Shown here one piece after another: positions 1 through 8,877 of a stretch of 64,000 bases of DNA. Source of the stretch: Aeromicrobium marinum DSM 15272 (GTDB lineage Bacteria; Actinomycetota; Actinomycetes; Propionibacteriales; Nocardioidaceae); assembly GCF_000160775.2 (NCBI RefSeq), contig NZ_CM001024.1:595016-659015 (forward strand). The letters run 5' to 3'. A model generated the notes under the pieces. It saw only the letters and a program-made list of their open reading frames with translations, made no database searches and was not told the origin of the DNA. The translations under genes were made by a program, and so were the position numbers. Numbering within the stretch: position 1 is the first letter of the stretch; each line of letters starts with the position of its first letter.

Positions 1-1043
1 CTGAGGCCTTCCTCGGTCCTGACGTCCTGCTCCGACCCAATCTGCTGGTCCGGACCGGCTCCTTGATGACCCGGGTGATCGTCGAGGGTGGGCGGGCGAT
101 CGGCGTGACCTACCTGGACGACGGCATCGAGGCGCACGCGTGGGTCGACGGCGAGGTCGTCCTGTCGGGAGGGGCCATCAACTCGCCCCACCTGTTGATG
201 CTGTCGGGCATCGGACCCGCCGACCACCTGGTCGACATGGGCGTCGATGTCGTCGTCGACCTCGACGGTGTCGGCGCCAACCTGCACGACCATCCGGTCA
301 CCCCGCTCATGTGGCACACCAGTGGCAAGGACCTTGCCGTCGACCACGTCACTCCCGCCCGCCTGATCCAGTGGCAGGTGACCGGACGGGGGCCGCTGAC
401 GTCGAACGTCGGCGAGACCGGCGGTTTCGTGCGCACCAGGGACGGACTCGAGGGCCCGGACATCCAGTACATCGCGGCACCGACGGGCTTCTACGACAAC
501 GGGCTGCGAGAGCCGGCCGGCGCCATGTTCACGACCGGGGTCACCCTGGTGGACGTGGCCAGTCGGGGGCGCCTCCGCCTGCGAGGAAGCGATCCCCGGT
601 GGAAGCCGGAGATGGATCCGGCGTACTTCGCCGAGGCCTCGGACCTGGAATCCGTGCGTGCCGGCTGCCGGCAGGCGATCGAGATCGCGTCCCAGGGCCC
701 GCTCGCTCGGCTGCTCGAGCGACCCTTCCTGCGCGACAGTGACAGCGACGAGGCGATCGACGCCTACATCAGCCGTTGGACGCAGACCCTCTACCACCCG
801 GTGGGCACGTGCGCGATGGGATCCCACGACGACGCCGTGGTCGACCCCGAGCTCAAGGTCCGCGGAGTCGAAGGGCTCCGGGTCGCCGACGCCTCGGTGA
901 TGCCCAAGGTGACGCGGGGCAACACCAACGCCCCGGCCATCATGATCGGCGAGAAGGCGGCCGACCTCCTCCGGGGCCGGCAGCTGCCCCGGACCACCAC
1001 CAGCGCGCCCCAGGGCGCCCGCACCAAGGAGACCGTCCGATGA
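1..1043 (+). CDS. GMC family FAD oxidoreductase (choline/alcohol dehydrogenase-like), 3' part
   Basis: The reading frame is open from base 3, so the gene starts upstream of the window; only the C-terminal part (about 346 residues) is present. The family oxidises alcohols with FAD. Visible family marks are the substrate-domain text SGGAINSPHLLMLSGIGP near residue 58 of this fragment, the catalytic His in HPVGTCAMG, and the second active-site position in VTRGNTNAPAIMIGEKAADLL-like sequence (GNTNAP, Asn), the usual C-terminal signature. The stop overlaps the ATG of the aldehyde dehydrogenase (ATGA at 1040-1043), which implies translational coupling. An alcohol-to-aldehyde step followed by an aldehyde dehydrogenase is the natural reading; the true substrate cannot be seen. 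Confidence 0.93.
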   Translation, partial: EAFLGPDVLLRPNLLVRTGSLMTRVIVEGGRAIGVTYLDDGIEAHAWVDGEVVLSGGAINSPHLLMLSGIGPADHLVDMGVDVVVDLDGVGANLHDHPVTPLMWHTSGKDLAVDHVTPARLIQWQVTGRGPLTSNVGETGGFVRTRDGLEGPDIQYIAAPTGFYDNGLREPAGAMFTTGVTLVDVASRGRLRLRGSDPRWKPEMDPAYFAEASDLESVRAGCRQAIEIASQGPLARLLERPFLRDSDSDEAIDAYISRWTQTLYHPVGTCAMGSHDDAVVDPELKVRGVEGLRVADASVMPKVTRGNTNAPAIMIGEKAADLLRGRQLPRTTTSAPQGARTKETVR

Positions 1044-2530
1044 CCGTCCACACAGCACCCGCTCCGGCGGCCACGATGTTCGACGTCCGCAACCCCGGTA
1101 CCGGTGACGTGGTCGGGCAGTACCCCGTCCACGGTGAGCCCGAGGTCGCGGCGGCGGTGGAGCGGGCGCGCGAAGCGGCCGTGTGGTGGGACGGCATCGG
1201 ATTCGACGAGCGTCGCAAGCGCCTGGACGCCTTCCGCGGCGTGATCGCCCGACGGATCAACCAGCTGGCCGGCGTGATCCACGAGGAGATGGGCAAGCCG
1301 CACGGCGACGCCTACCTCGAGGTCGCGCTCGTGCTCGACCACCTCGCGTGGGCCGCCAAGAACGCCGGCAAGGTCCTCGGCAAGCGCAAGGCCCACGCCG
1401 GGCCGCTCAATGCCAACCTCGGCGCGACCGTGGAGCACAAGGCCCTCGGCGTCGTCGGGGTCATCGGCCCCTGGAACTACCCGGTCTTCACCCCCATGGG
1501 TTCGATCGTCTACGCGCTCGCGGCGGGCAACACCATCGTGTTCAAGCCCAGTGAGTACACGCCGGGCGTCGGGGCCTGGCTGGTCGACGCGTTCAGCCAG
1601 GTCGTGCCGGAGCATCCGGTCATGCAGCTCGTCACCGGCGACGGTTCGACGGGTGCCGCCCTGTGCCGCGCCGGGGTCGACAAGGTGGCGTTCACCGGGT
1701 CGACGGCCACGGCGAAGCGGGTCATGGCCACGTGCGCGGAGACGCTGACGCCGATCGTCGCCGAGTGCGGCGGCAAGGACGCGCTCCTCGTCGACCAGGA
1801 CGCCGATCTCGAGGCCGCGGCCGACGCCGCCGTCTGGGGCGGCATCGCGAATGCGGGCCAGTCCTGCATCGGGGTCGAGCGCATCTACGTGCACACCGCG
1901 GTCCACGACGCCTTCGAGGCGATGCTCGCCGACCGGGTGGGAGCGCTGCGTGCCGGCGCCGACAGCGGCGCGCTCGTCGGCCCGATCACGATGCCGTCCC
2001 AGGTGGAGATCATCCGGCGGCACGTCGCCGACGCGGTCGCCTCGGGTGGACGGATCGTGGCCGGCAGCGGCTCGATCGACGGTCAGGTCGTGCAGCCGGT
2101 GCTCCTGGCCGACGTCCCGGAGGATGCGGCGGCCGTGCGGGAGGAGACCTTCGGGCCGACCCTGACCCTGCGCCGCGTGGAGGACATGGACGAGGCCGTG
2201 CGGTTGACGAACGCATCCCGGTACCACCTCGCGGCGTCGGTGTTCAGCAAGCACCACGGCACCGCGATCGCCGACCGGATCCGTTCGGGGATGGTCGCGG
2301 TCAACTCGGTCTTCAGCTTCGCCGTCGTCGCGTCGATCCCGTTCGGGGGAGTCGGAGACTCCGGATTCGGTCGGATCCACGGCGAGGAGGGGTTGCGGGA
2401 GTTCTGCTACGCGCACTCGGTCGTGCGGCAGAAGTTCGCGTCACCGTTGCCGCTGATGTCCTTCGGTCGCACCGCCAAGGTCGAGGAGCGGTTGGGCACG
2501 ATCATCGCCCTGGTGCACGGCAGCAAGTGA
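1040..2530 (+). CDS. NAD(P)-dependent aldehyde dehydrogenase
   Basis: A 496-residue protein of normal ALDH length that oxidises an aldehyde to the acid. The start is the ATG overlapping the GMC gene stop. Cofactor-binding text FKPSEYTP and the FTGSTATAK turn are present. The general-base glutamate is E242 (AECGGKD) and the nucleophile is C276 (GQSCIG), 34 residues apart as in canonical ALDHs, so the enzyme looks active. The C-terminal PFGGVGDSGFGR loop is also intact. Together with the upstream alcohol oxidoreductase and the downstream hydroxylase fusion it suggests stepwise oxidation of a hydrophobic substrate to a carboxylate. Succinate-semialdehyde or coniferyl-aldehyde dehydrogenases are close alternatives that sequence reading alone does not separate. 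Confidence 0.93.
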   Translation: MTVHTAPAPAATMFDVRNPGTGDVVGQYPVHGEPEVAAAVERAREAAVWWDGIGFDERRKRLDAFRGVIARRINQLAGVIHEEMGKPHGDAYLEVALVLDHLAWAAKNAGKVLGKRKAHAGPLNANLGATVEHKALGVVGVIGPWNYPVFTPMGSIVYALAAGNTIVFKPSEYTPGVGAWLVDAFSQVVPEHPVMQLVTGDGSTGAALCRAGVDKVAFTGSTATAKRVMATCAETLTPIVAECGGKDALLVDQDADLEAAADAAVWGGIANAGQSCIGVERIYVHTAVHDAFEAMLADRVGALRAGADSGALVGPITMPSQVEIIRRHVADAVASGGRIVAGSGSIDGQVVQPVLLADVPEDAAAVREETFGPTLTLRRVEDMDEAVRLTNASRYHLAASVFSKHHGTAIADRIRSGMVAVNSVFSFAVVASIPFGGVGDSGFGRIHGEEGLREFCYAHSVVRQKFASPLPLMSFGRTAKVEERLGTIIALVHGSK

Positions 2531-2540
2531 CGATGCCGCA

Positions 2541-2570
2541 AATCATCACCGGTTTACACAACGGTGTGAT
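2541..2570. promoter_or_regulatory. Candidate operator/promoter of the hydroxylase fusion gene
   Basis: The 68-bp gap before the hydroxylase fusion carries an inverted repeat CACCG (2547-2551) and CGGTG (2562-2566), flanked by ATCA (2542-2545) and TGAT (2567-2570) with a one-base offset. A TAGGGT -10-like hexamer lies at 2587-2592, about 7 bases before the ATG, which fits a leaderless transcript. The repeat would then cover the -35 region, a usual repressor position. The 12-mer ACAACGGTGTGA (2558-2569) recurs in inverse orientation upstream of 56808. Confidence 0.4.
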
Positions 2571-2598
2571 CTGTCAAGTTCGGTGCTAGGGTGCATCC

Positions 2599-4644
2599 AT
2601 GAGTGCCGACACACCCGTCCTGAACGAGGCCGAGGCGCGGGCGGTGCGCCGCGGTGTGCCCGATCCGGGCATCGCACTGCCCGGAGTGGCGTGGCCGACC
2701 GTGGCGCTGTGGGTCGGCACCTTCGCCCTGTGGGTCGGCACGATGGCGACGGCACTGACCGACCGGGTGTCGTTGCTGGTCGCGGTCCCGCTCCTGGCCG
2801 CCGTGACGTTCCTGATGTTCACCGTGCTGCACGAGGCCACCCACCACGCCGCAGGGCGGTCGTCGCGGATCAACGAGACCCTGGGGCGGCTCTCGATCCC
2901 GTTCGTGGTGTTCTTCGCGAGCTTCCCGATGATCCGGTACATCCACATCGAGCACCACCGCAACACCAACGAGGACATCCGTACCGATCCCGATGCCTGG
3001 ACGTCGCACGGGTCCTGGTGGCAGCTGCCGTTCCGCTGGGCGACGATCGATGCCTGGTACGTCCGCTTCTACGTCCCCCGCATGGCCGGGCGCCCGACGG
3101 CCGAGCGTCGTGAGGTGGTGGCGGGTCTGCTGTTCGGCGTGGCGCTGGTCGTGGGTGCGGCCCTCACCGGGAACCTCGTGAACTTCCTGCTGCTGGTGGT
3201 GCTGCCCCAGCGCATCGGCCTGACCGTCCTGGCCTGGTGGTTCGACTGGCTGCCCCACCACGGTCTGGCCCACACCCAGCGCGAGAACCGCTACCTCGCG
3301 ACCCGCGTGCGGGTGGGCGCGGAGTGGGCGATGACCCCCGTGCTGCTGTACCAGAACTACCACCTGGTGCACCACCTGCATCCGTCCATCCCGTTCTACC
3401 GCTACGTCCGTGCGTGGAAGAACAACGAGGAGGCCTACCTGGCCGAGGGTGTGCCGATCGCGACCGCCTGGGGACGCGAGCTGTCCGTCTCGGAGTACCG
3501 GGCCTGGCGCAACGTCGGTGACCGGTGGGCGACGACCGGCGCCGAGGAGCCCGGGAGCCGCGACCACGAGTTCCGGACCCTGACCGTCGCGGAGGTCCGC
3601 CCCCTCACCGACGACTCGGGGGCCATCTGCCTCGACGTCCCCGACGAGCACCGGGCCGCCTTCGCGTTCGTCCCGGGTCAGCACGTGGTGGTCCGCGCCG
3701 AGGTCGACGGTCGCGAGGTCCGACGCACCTACTCGGTGTGCTCCGCGGCCGGGTCCGACCTGCTGCGCATCGCCGTCCGCAGGCTCGACGGCGGAGCGTT
3801 CTCGACGTTCGCCACCACCGAGCTGAAGGCCGGTGACTCCCTCGACGTGGCACCGCCGGCCGGGCGCTTCACGCTGGCGCCCGCACCCGAGGACTCCGGT
3901 CACTACGCCGCCGTGGCGGCCGGCAGCGGCATCACGCCGGTGCTGGCGATGCTCGGATCGGCCCTGCTCGCGTCCGATGACGTCACCGCCACCCTCGTCT
4001 ACGCCAACGGCACCCGCGCCGGCACGATGTTCGCCGACGAGATCGCCATGCTGGCGCGACAGGCCGAGGGCCGGTTGAAGGTCGTGCACGTGCTGAGCCG
4101 CGAGGACGCGCCCGCGGCGGCGGCCACGACCGGCGAGGCGACGGCTGTCTCGCACGAGCGCTTCGTCGGTGGCCGGCTCACCCCGGGTCTGCTGACCGAC
4201 CTCGTCGGTGACCGGCTCGCACGGGCCGACGCGTGGTTCGTGTGCGGACCCCAGGGCGTCGTGGACCTGGTCGGCGAAGCCCTGGCCGGCGGCGGGGTGG
4301 CAGCGGACCGCCTCCACCATGAGCTGTTCTTCGTCGAGACCGACGACGCCGCAGCCGCGCTGGCGGTGGAGTCCGAGCTCGCGCTCACCATCGACGGCGT
4401 GGAGACCAACGTGGTGACCGACCGCGACGAGACCGTGCTCGAAGCGGCGCTGCGGGCCCGGCTCGACCCGCCGTACGCGTGCGCCGGCGGCGCGTGCGGC
4501 ACCTGCCGCGCCCTGGTCACGCGGGGCTCGGTGGCCATGGACACCGACCACGCGCTCACGCCTGAGGACCGTGAGGCCGGCTACGTCCTCACCTGCCAGG
4601 CGCGGCCGACCACCTCACGGGTCGGACTGGACTACGACGCCTGA
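2599..4644 (+). CDS. Self-sufficient membrane hydroxylase/desaturase fused to a PaaE-type ferredoxin reductase
   Basis: A 681-residue three-part protein. Residues 1-300 are a fatty-acid-desaturase/carotene-hydroxylase-type membrane domain with transmembrane stretches and the three His boxes: HEATHH (from residue 78), HIEHH (about 116) and HLVHH (about 255), plus HHGLAH between them; these bind the di-iron centre. Residues 310-565 are an FAD/NAD(P)H reductase with RTYS and GSGITP, and residues 590-681 are a plant-type 2Fe-2S ferredoxin with C-x4-C-x2-C from residue 628 and a distal Cys in LTCQA. The order FAD-NAD-2Fe2S is that of PaaE/phthalate-type reductases. The fusion would pass electrons from NAD(P)H to the iron site without partner proteins. 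It follows GMC and ALDH genes, so hydroxylation then two-step oxidation is plausible. Substrate unknown. Confidence 0.9.
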   Translation: MSADTPVLNEAEARAVRRGVPDPGIALPGVAWPTVALWVGTFALWVGTMATALTDRVSLLVAVPLLAAVTFLMFTVLHEATHHAAGRSSRINETLGRLSIPFVVFFASFPMIRYIHIEHHRNTNEDIRTDPDAWTSHGSWWQLPFRWATIDAWYVRFYVPRMAGRPTAERREVVAGLLFGVALVVGAALTGNLVNFLLLVVLPQRIGLTVLAWWFDWLPHHGLAHTQRENRYLATRVRVGAEWAMTPVLLYQNYHLVHHLHPSIPFYRYVRAWKNNEEAYLAEGVPIATAWGRELSVSEYRAWRNVGDRWATTGAEEPGSRDHEFRTLTVAEVRPLTDDSGAICLDVPDEHRAAFAFVPGQHVVVRAEVDGREVRRTYSVCSAAGSDLLRIAVRRLDGGAFSTFATTELKAGDSLDVAPPAGRFTLAPAPEDSGHYAAVAAGSGITPVLAMLGSALLASDDVTATLVYANGTRAGTMFADEIAMLARQAEGRLKVVHVLSREDAPAAAATTGEATAVSHERFVGGRLTPGLLTDLVGDRLARADAWFVCGPQGVVDLVGEALAGGGVAADRLHHELFFVETDDAAAALAVESELALTIDGVETNVVTDRDETVLEAALRARLDPPYACAGGACGTCRALVTRGSVAMDTDHALTPEDREAGYVLTCQARPTTSRVGLDYDA

Positions 4645-4764
4645 CCCGGACGGGTCGATCCGGTCATTCGGCGGCGAATTGCTGCCATCACGGCCGCGGT
4701 CCCTTCCGCGACCCTCGGCCCGGTGACACAGTGGCAGGAAAGAGTCGAACAGAAAGAATCTGCC

Positions 4765-4950
4765 ATGTGGTCATCCGTCGCCCTGATCGCCCTCGTCCTC
4801 GCCGTCCTCGTCGCCCTCGGGCGCCTCTCACGCGGGGCGCACGAGCCGGGGGCCGGTCGAGACGGGGCCGTTCGCGCGCTGGCGCGCGACGCCCGCCTCG
4901 GCCTCATCGAGCTGAACCGGTTGCACGAGGCGGGGCGGATGCCCCGCTGA
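4765..4950 (+). CDS. Small single-pass membrane protein, unknown
   Basis: A 61-residue ORF. The ATG at 4765 is preferred over an in-frame ATG at 4723 because the peptide then begins MWSSVALIALVLAVLVALG, a clean N-terminal transmembrane helix, followed by a basic-acidic amphipathic tail ending NRLHEAGRMPR. The upstream ribosome site is weak (purine-rich AGAAAGAA at 4751-4758). The stop lies 3 bases from the convergent PfpI-like gene. I recognise no family. It is probably a real actinobacterial short membrane protein but it could be noncoding. Confidence 0.5.
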   Translation: MWSSVALIALVLAVLVALGRLSRGAHEPGAGRDGAVRALARDARLGLIELNRLHEAGRMPR

Positions 4951-4953
4951 GGG

Positions 4954-5505
<552 letters not shown>

Positions 5506-5621
5506 GTCGTCTCCTTCCCGCCGTGCGGTCGGCGGTCGTGGTCAGGTCCCCTCCTCGTACCCAGGGTCTGTCCGGCGACTCGCCTGACATGATGGCCGTC
5601 ACACCGATCACCGGAGGAACC

Positions 5622-5918
5622 ATGAGCATCGACGTCGTCGCCGTCATCACCGCCAAGCCCGGGTCCGAGGACGCCGTGCGTGAGGCGCTCCGGGGTCTGG
5701 TCGCCCCGACCCGCGAGGAGGCCGGCTGCCTGGGCTACGACCTGTCGGAGTCGGCCGCCGCGCCCGGCACGTTCGTCACGGTCGAGAAGTGGAACGACCC
5801 GTCCGACCTCGACCTGCACATGCAGACCCCGCACATCCAGTCCGCCCTGGCCGTGCTGGGATCGGAGCTCGCCGCCGCGCCGGCCATCCACCCCCTGAAG
5901 CCGCTCGTCGTCGGCTGA
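5622..5918 (+). CDS. ABM-domain (antibiotic biosynthesis monooxygenase-like) protein
   Basis: 98 residues forming one ferredoxin-like ABM domain: an opening strand IDVVAVITAKPG, a helix EDAVREALRGLVAPTREE, then EAGCLGYDLSES and VTVEKWNDPSDLDLHMQ, the standard pattern of YgiN/putative quinol monooxygenases. The start is fixed by GGAGGA at 5613-5618; an in-frame ATG further upstream has no comparable site. Such proteins are usually small cofactor-free oxygenases or quinone-related enzymes. It lies immediately upstream of the nrd regulatory region but has no evident link to it. Confidence 0.88.
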   Translation: MSIDVVAVITAKPGSEDAVREALRGLVAPTREEAGCLGYDLSESAAAPGTFVTVEKWNDPSDLDLHMQTPHIQSALAVLGSELAAAPAIHPLKPLVVG

Positions 5919-5928
5919 CTCCTGCGAA

Positions 5929-5975
5929 ACCCCACATGTAGGGGTTACATCGGTGTCATTCACCAGATAGTGTGG
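5929..5975 (+). promoter_or_regulatory. Paired NrdR boxes overlapping the nrdAB promoter
   Basis: Box 1 is 5929-5944 (ACCCCACATGTAGGGG) and box 2 is 5960-5975 (TCACCAGATAGTGTGG). Both fit the 16-bp NrdR box consensus at most conserved positions, and their starts are 31 bp apart, the three-turn spacing known for tandem NrdR boxes. A sigma-70-like promoter is interleaved: TTACAT at 5945-5950, 17 bp, TAGTGT at 5968-5973, so box 2 covers the -10 and box 1 abuts the -35. NrdR represses ribonucleotide reductase genes when dATP is high. nrdR itself is not in this window. Confidence 0.75.
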
Positions 5976-5980
5976 TCGAC

Positions 5981-6190
5981 GCAGCTGGTTCGCCTCCTCA
6001 TCCAGGGGAGTCGTGGCAACAGGGAATCCGGTGCAAGACCGGAACTGCCCCGCAGCGGTGAACGGGAACGACCGGTGTCACACGCACTGAGCCCTCTGCC
6101 TCGCACGAGGTACGGCTTGGGAAGCGACACCCAGTAGGCGGCGGCGCGCGAGCGCCACCTGGCCCGTGAGTCCGAAGACCTGCCAGTGCC
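5981..6190 (+). promoter_or_regulatory. Cobalamin (AdoCbl) riboswitch
   Basis: The leader begins at the predicted transcription start and holds the conserved cobalamin aptamer elements in order: GGGAATCCGGTGCAAGACCG from 6022, CTGCCCCGCAGCGGTGA from 6045, and the closing segment GGCCCGTGAGTCCGAAGACC at 6161-6180 followed by TGCC. Such riboswitches turn genes down when coenzyme B12 is plentiful. Placement ahead of a B12-independent ribonucleotide reductase matches the published Streptomyces class Ia nrd arrangement, where B12 represses this enzyme while a B12-dependent class II enzyme takes over. Confidence 0.95.
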
Positions 6191-6266
6191 ACCCCGTCCC
6201 GACGACGGAGTGGGTCCGCGACCTCGTGGGAAGGTCAGGGGATCAGGTCGCCCGTCGACCCCTTCT

Positions 6267-6325
6267 CCCGTTCACCCCCGTCACTCACGGACTGCGTCTC
6301 ACGCACCAGTTCACGAGGGGTGAAC
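6267..6325 (+). promoter_or_regulatory. Putative expression platform masking the nrdA ribosome site
   Basis: GTTCACCCC at 6270-6278 is a perfect complement of GGGGTGAAC at 6317-6325, which contains the nrdA Shine-Dalgarno (GAGGGG) just before the ATG at 6329. The overlapping CCCGTTCACC (6267-6276) is also a perfect 10-nt complement of GGTGAACGGG (6057-6066) inside the aptamer core. A third, smaller pairing, GTTCAC (6309-6314) with GTGAAC (6320-6325), leaves GAGGG in a loop. These exclusive pairings suggest translational on/off control. The pairings are read directly; the switching model is inferred. Confidence 0.5.
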
Positions 6326-6328
6326 CGC

Positions 6329-8815
6329 ATGACCATCACTGTCATCAAGCGCGACGGAACGCGCGCACCGTACGACGGCTACGAGATCGCCCGGTCGATC
6401 GAGGAGGCCGCCACCGGTCTGCCCGACCAGGTCGCCCGCGTCACGCAGCTGCAGTCCGAGCTGGAGATCACGCTCTTCGACGGCATCACCAGCGAACAGC
6501 TCGACGAGGCCGTCGTCGGCGTCGCCCTGCAGAACGTCAAGGACGACCCCGCCTTCGACACGATCGCGTCGCGCCTGCTGGTCAAGACGCTCTACAAGAA
6601 GGTCTTCGGCGAGGGTGTCACCCGCGACGAGGTCGACGCCTTCCATGGACCGGCGTTCGTCGCCTCGGTCGTGCGCGGGGTCGAGCTCGGCCTGCTCGAC
6701 CACCGGCTGGCCGAGCGCTACGACCTGGAGGTCCTCGGTGCCGCGCTCGATCCCGCCCGCGACGACCTGCTGCGCTACATCGGCGTGCAGACGATGCGCA
6801 CCCGGTACATGCTCGTCGAACCCGACGGCACACCGCTGGAGGTGCCGCAGTTCTTCTGGATGCGGGTCAGCATGGGGCTGGCCCTGGACGAGGCCGATCC
6901 CACCGCCGCCGCCCTCGCCTTCTACGACAAGATGTCGCGGCTGGAGTACCTGGCCGCCGGGTCGACGCTGGTGAACGCCGGCACCGGCTACGCCCAGCTC
7001 TCCAACTGCTTCGTGATGCAGATGGAGGACGACATCGAACACATCGCCAAGAGCGTGCGGGACGTGATGTGGCTGACGAAGGGCACCGGAGGCATCGGTC
7101 TGTCGGTCAGCAAGCTGCGGTCCGAGGGCTCGCCCATCCGCTCCAACCACACCACCTCGACCGGGCCGATCCCGTTCATGCACACCATCGACTCGACCCT
7201 GCGGGCGATCAGCCGGGGCGGCAAGAAGTTCGGGGCGTTGTGCTTCTACATGGAGAACTGGCACCTCGACTTCGCCCAGTTCCTCGACCTGCGCGCCAAC
7301 TCCGGCGACCCGTACCGGCGCACCCGCACCGCGAACACCGCGGTGTGGATCAGCGACGAGTTCATGAAGCGGGTCGCGGACGACCTCGACTGGTACCTGT
7401 TCGACCCGCTCGACGTGCCCGACCTGACCGAGCTGTTCGGTGCGGCGTTCTCGGCCCGGTACGCCGAGTACGTGGCCGAGGCCGACGCCGGCCGGCTGCG
7501 GCACAAGAAGCTGCGAGCCCGCGAACAGTTCCGCGCGATCCTGGTGAGCCTGCAGGCCAGCTCCCACCCGTGGCTGACGTGGAAGGACACGATCAACACC
7601 CGGGCGCTCAACCACAACACCGGCACGATCCACCTGTCGAACCTGTGCACCGAGATCACCCTGCCGCAGGACCGTGACAACGTCGCGGTCTGCAACCTGG
7701 CGTCGATCAACCTCTCGCGGCACCTCGTCGGCCGCCGGTCGGACGCGCACATCGACTGGGACCGGCTGGCCGGGTCGACCCGGCTGGCGGTCCGCCAGCT
7801 CGACAACCTGATCGACATCACCATCAGCTCGGTGCCGGAGTCCGAACGGTCCAACGAGCAGAACCGCGCCCTGGGACTCGGGGTCATGGGCTTCACCGAC
7901 GTCGTGGAGCGGTTCGGGTGGTCGTACGAGTCCGAGCAGGCGTACGACCTGATCGACGAGGTGATGGAGTTCGTCAGCTGGCACGCGATCGACGCCTCGG
8001 CCGACCTGGCCCGCGAGCGGGGCGCCTACCCGAACTTCGAGGGATCGCGGTGGAGCCAGGGGCTCGTGCCGATCGACTCGCTCGACCTGCTCGCCGCCGA
8101 CCGCGGCGTGCCGGTCGAGGTCGACCGCACCACCCGGCTGGACTGGGACGCCCTGCGGGCCAAGGTCGCCGGGGGTGTCCGCAACTCCACGCTGATGGCG
8201 GTCGCGCCCACGGCGTCGATCGGCCTGGTGGCGGGCACGACGCCGGGCCTCGACCCGCAGTTCAGCCAGATCTTCAGCCGCGCGACGAGCTCGGGCAAGT
8301 TCCTGGAGGTCAACCGCAACCTGGTGGAGGACCTGCAGGCGCTCGGCCTGTGGGAGACGGTCCGCGAGGACCTGCTGCGCCACCAGGGCGACCTGTCCAA
8401 GGTGGACGGGGTGCCCGCCGAGCTGCAGGAGATCTACCGCACCAGCTTCCAGCTGTCGCCGTACGCCTTCCTGCACGTGGCCGCGCGGGCCCAGAAGTGG
8501 ATCGACCAGGCGATCAGCCGCAACATCTACCTGCAGAGCCGGGACGTCGGGGAGATGGCCGAGCTGTACGCGGCGGCCTGGCGCATGGGCGTCAAGACGA
8601 CCTACTACCTGCACATGATGCCTCGGCACACCGCCGAGCAGAGCACCGTCAAGGTCAACAAGGCCGCGTCCAGCACCCCGGCCGGGGGAGCGGCCCGACG
8701 AGGGTTCGGTGCCGTCGCGACGGCACCGGTCGAGGTCCAGGAGCTCGAGGTGGTCGACGGAGCAGCCTGCCCGGTCGACCCGGCCGAGCGACTCCAGTGC
8801 GACTCGTGCCAGTGA
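6329..8815 (+). CDS. nrdA: Ribonucleoside-diphosphate reductase alpha (large, catalytic) subunit
   Basis: 828 residues. It reduces ribonucleotides to deoxyribonucleotides using a thiyl radical supplied by NrdB. The ATG at 6329 sits 8 bases after GAGGGG; a GTG three codons upstream is the alternative. An ATP-cone allosteric domain fills roughly the first 95 residues (TVIKRDGTR...). Active-site residues are visible: redox pair C227 (LSNCFVM) and C455 (VAVCNL), thiyl C440 within NLCTEI, and a C-terminal thioredoxin-facing CDSC. PTASIG...TTPGLDPQFS is the usual barrel signature. It is cotranscribed with nrdB 62 bp downstream and controlled by the NrdR boxes and cobalamin riboswitch upstream. Confidence 0.97.
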   Translation: MTITVIKRDGTRAPYDGYEIARSIEEAATGLPDQVARVTQLQSELEITLFDGITSEQLDEAVVGVALQNVKDDPAFDTIASRLLVKTLYKKVFGEGVTRDEVDAFHGPAFVASVVRGVELGLLDHRLAERYDLEVLGAALDPARDDLLRYIGVQTMRTRYMLVEPDGTPLEVPQFFWMRVSMGLALDEADPTAAALAFYDKMSRLEYLAAGSTLVNAGTGYAQLSNCFVMQMEDDIEHIAKSVRDVMWLTKGTGGIGLSVSKLRSEGSPIRSNHTTSTGPIPFMHTIDSTLRAISRGGKKFGALCFYMENWHLDFAQFLDLRANSGDPYRRTRTANTAVWISDEFMKRVADDLDWYLFDPLDVPDLTELFGAAFSARYAEYVAEADAGRLRHKKLRAREQFRAILVSLQASSHPWLTWKDTINTRALNHNTGTIHLSNLCTEITLPQDRDNVAVCNLASINLSRHLVGRRSDAHIDWDRLAGSTRLAVRQLDNLIDITISSVPESERSNEQNRALGLGVMGFTDVVERFGWSYESEQAYDLIDEVMEFVSWHAIDASADLARERGAYPNFEGSRWSQGLVPIDSLDLLAADRGVPVEVDRTTRLDWDALRAKVAGGVRNSTLMAVAPTASIGLVAGTTPGLDPQFSQIFSRATSSGKFLEVNRNLVEDLQALGLWETVREDLLRHQGDLSKVDGVPAELQEIYRTSFQLSPYAFLHVAARAQKWIDQAISRNIYLQSRDVGEMAELYAAAWRMGVKTTYYLHMMPRHTAEQSTVKVNKAASSTPAGGAARRGFGAVATAPVEVQELEVVDGAACPVDPAERLQCDSCQ

Positions 8816-8877
8816 CCCGCCCCCGCCGCGCCATCCACGCCAGCCTGCTGACCCCCCGAACCGGAACGGACACCACC

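Noticed and set aside
791-2416. Antisense open frame over the ALDH gene
   Set aside because: Same GC-frame artefact; the sense ALDH is complete with catalytic residues.
6191-6328. Possible intrinsic terminator in the nrd leader
   Set aside because: No stem followed by a T-run is seen; the pairings present mask the ribosome site instead.
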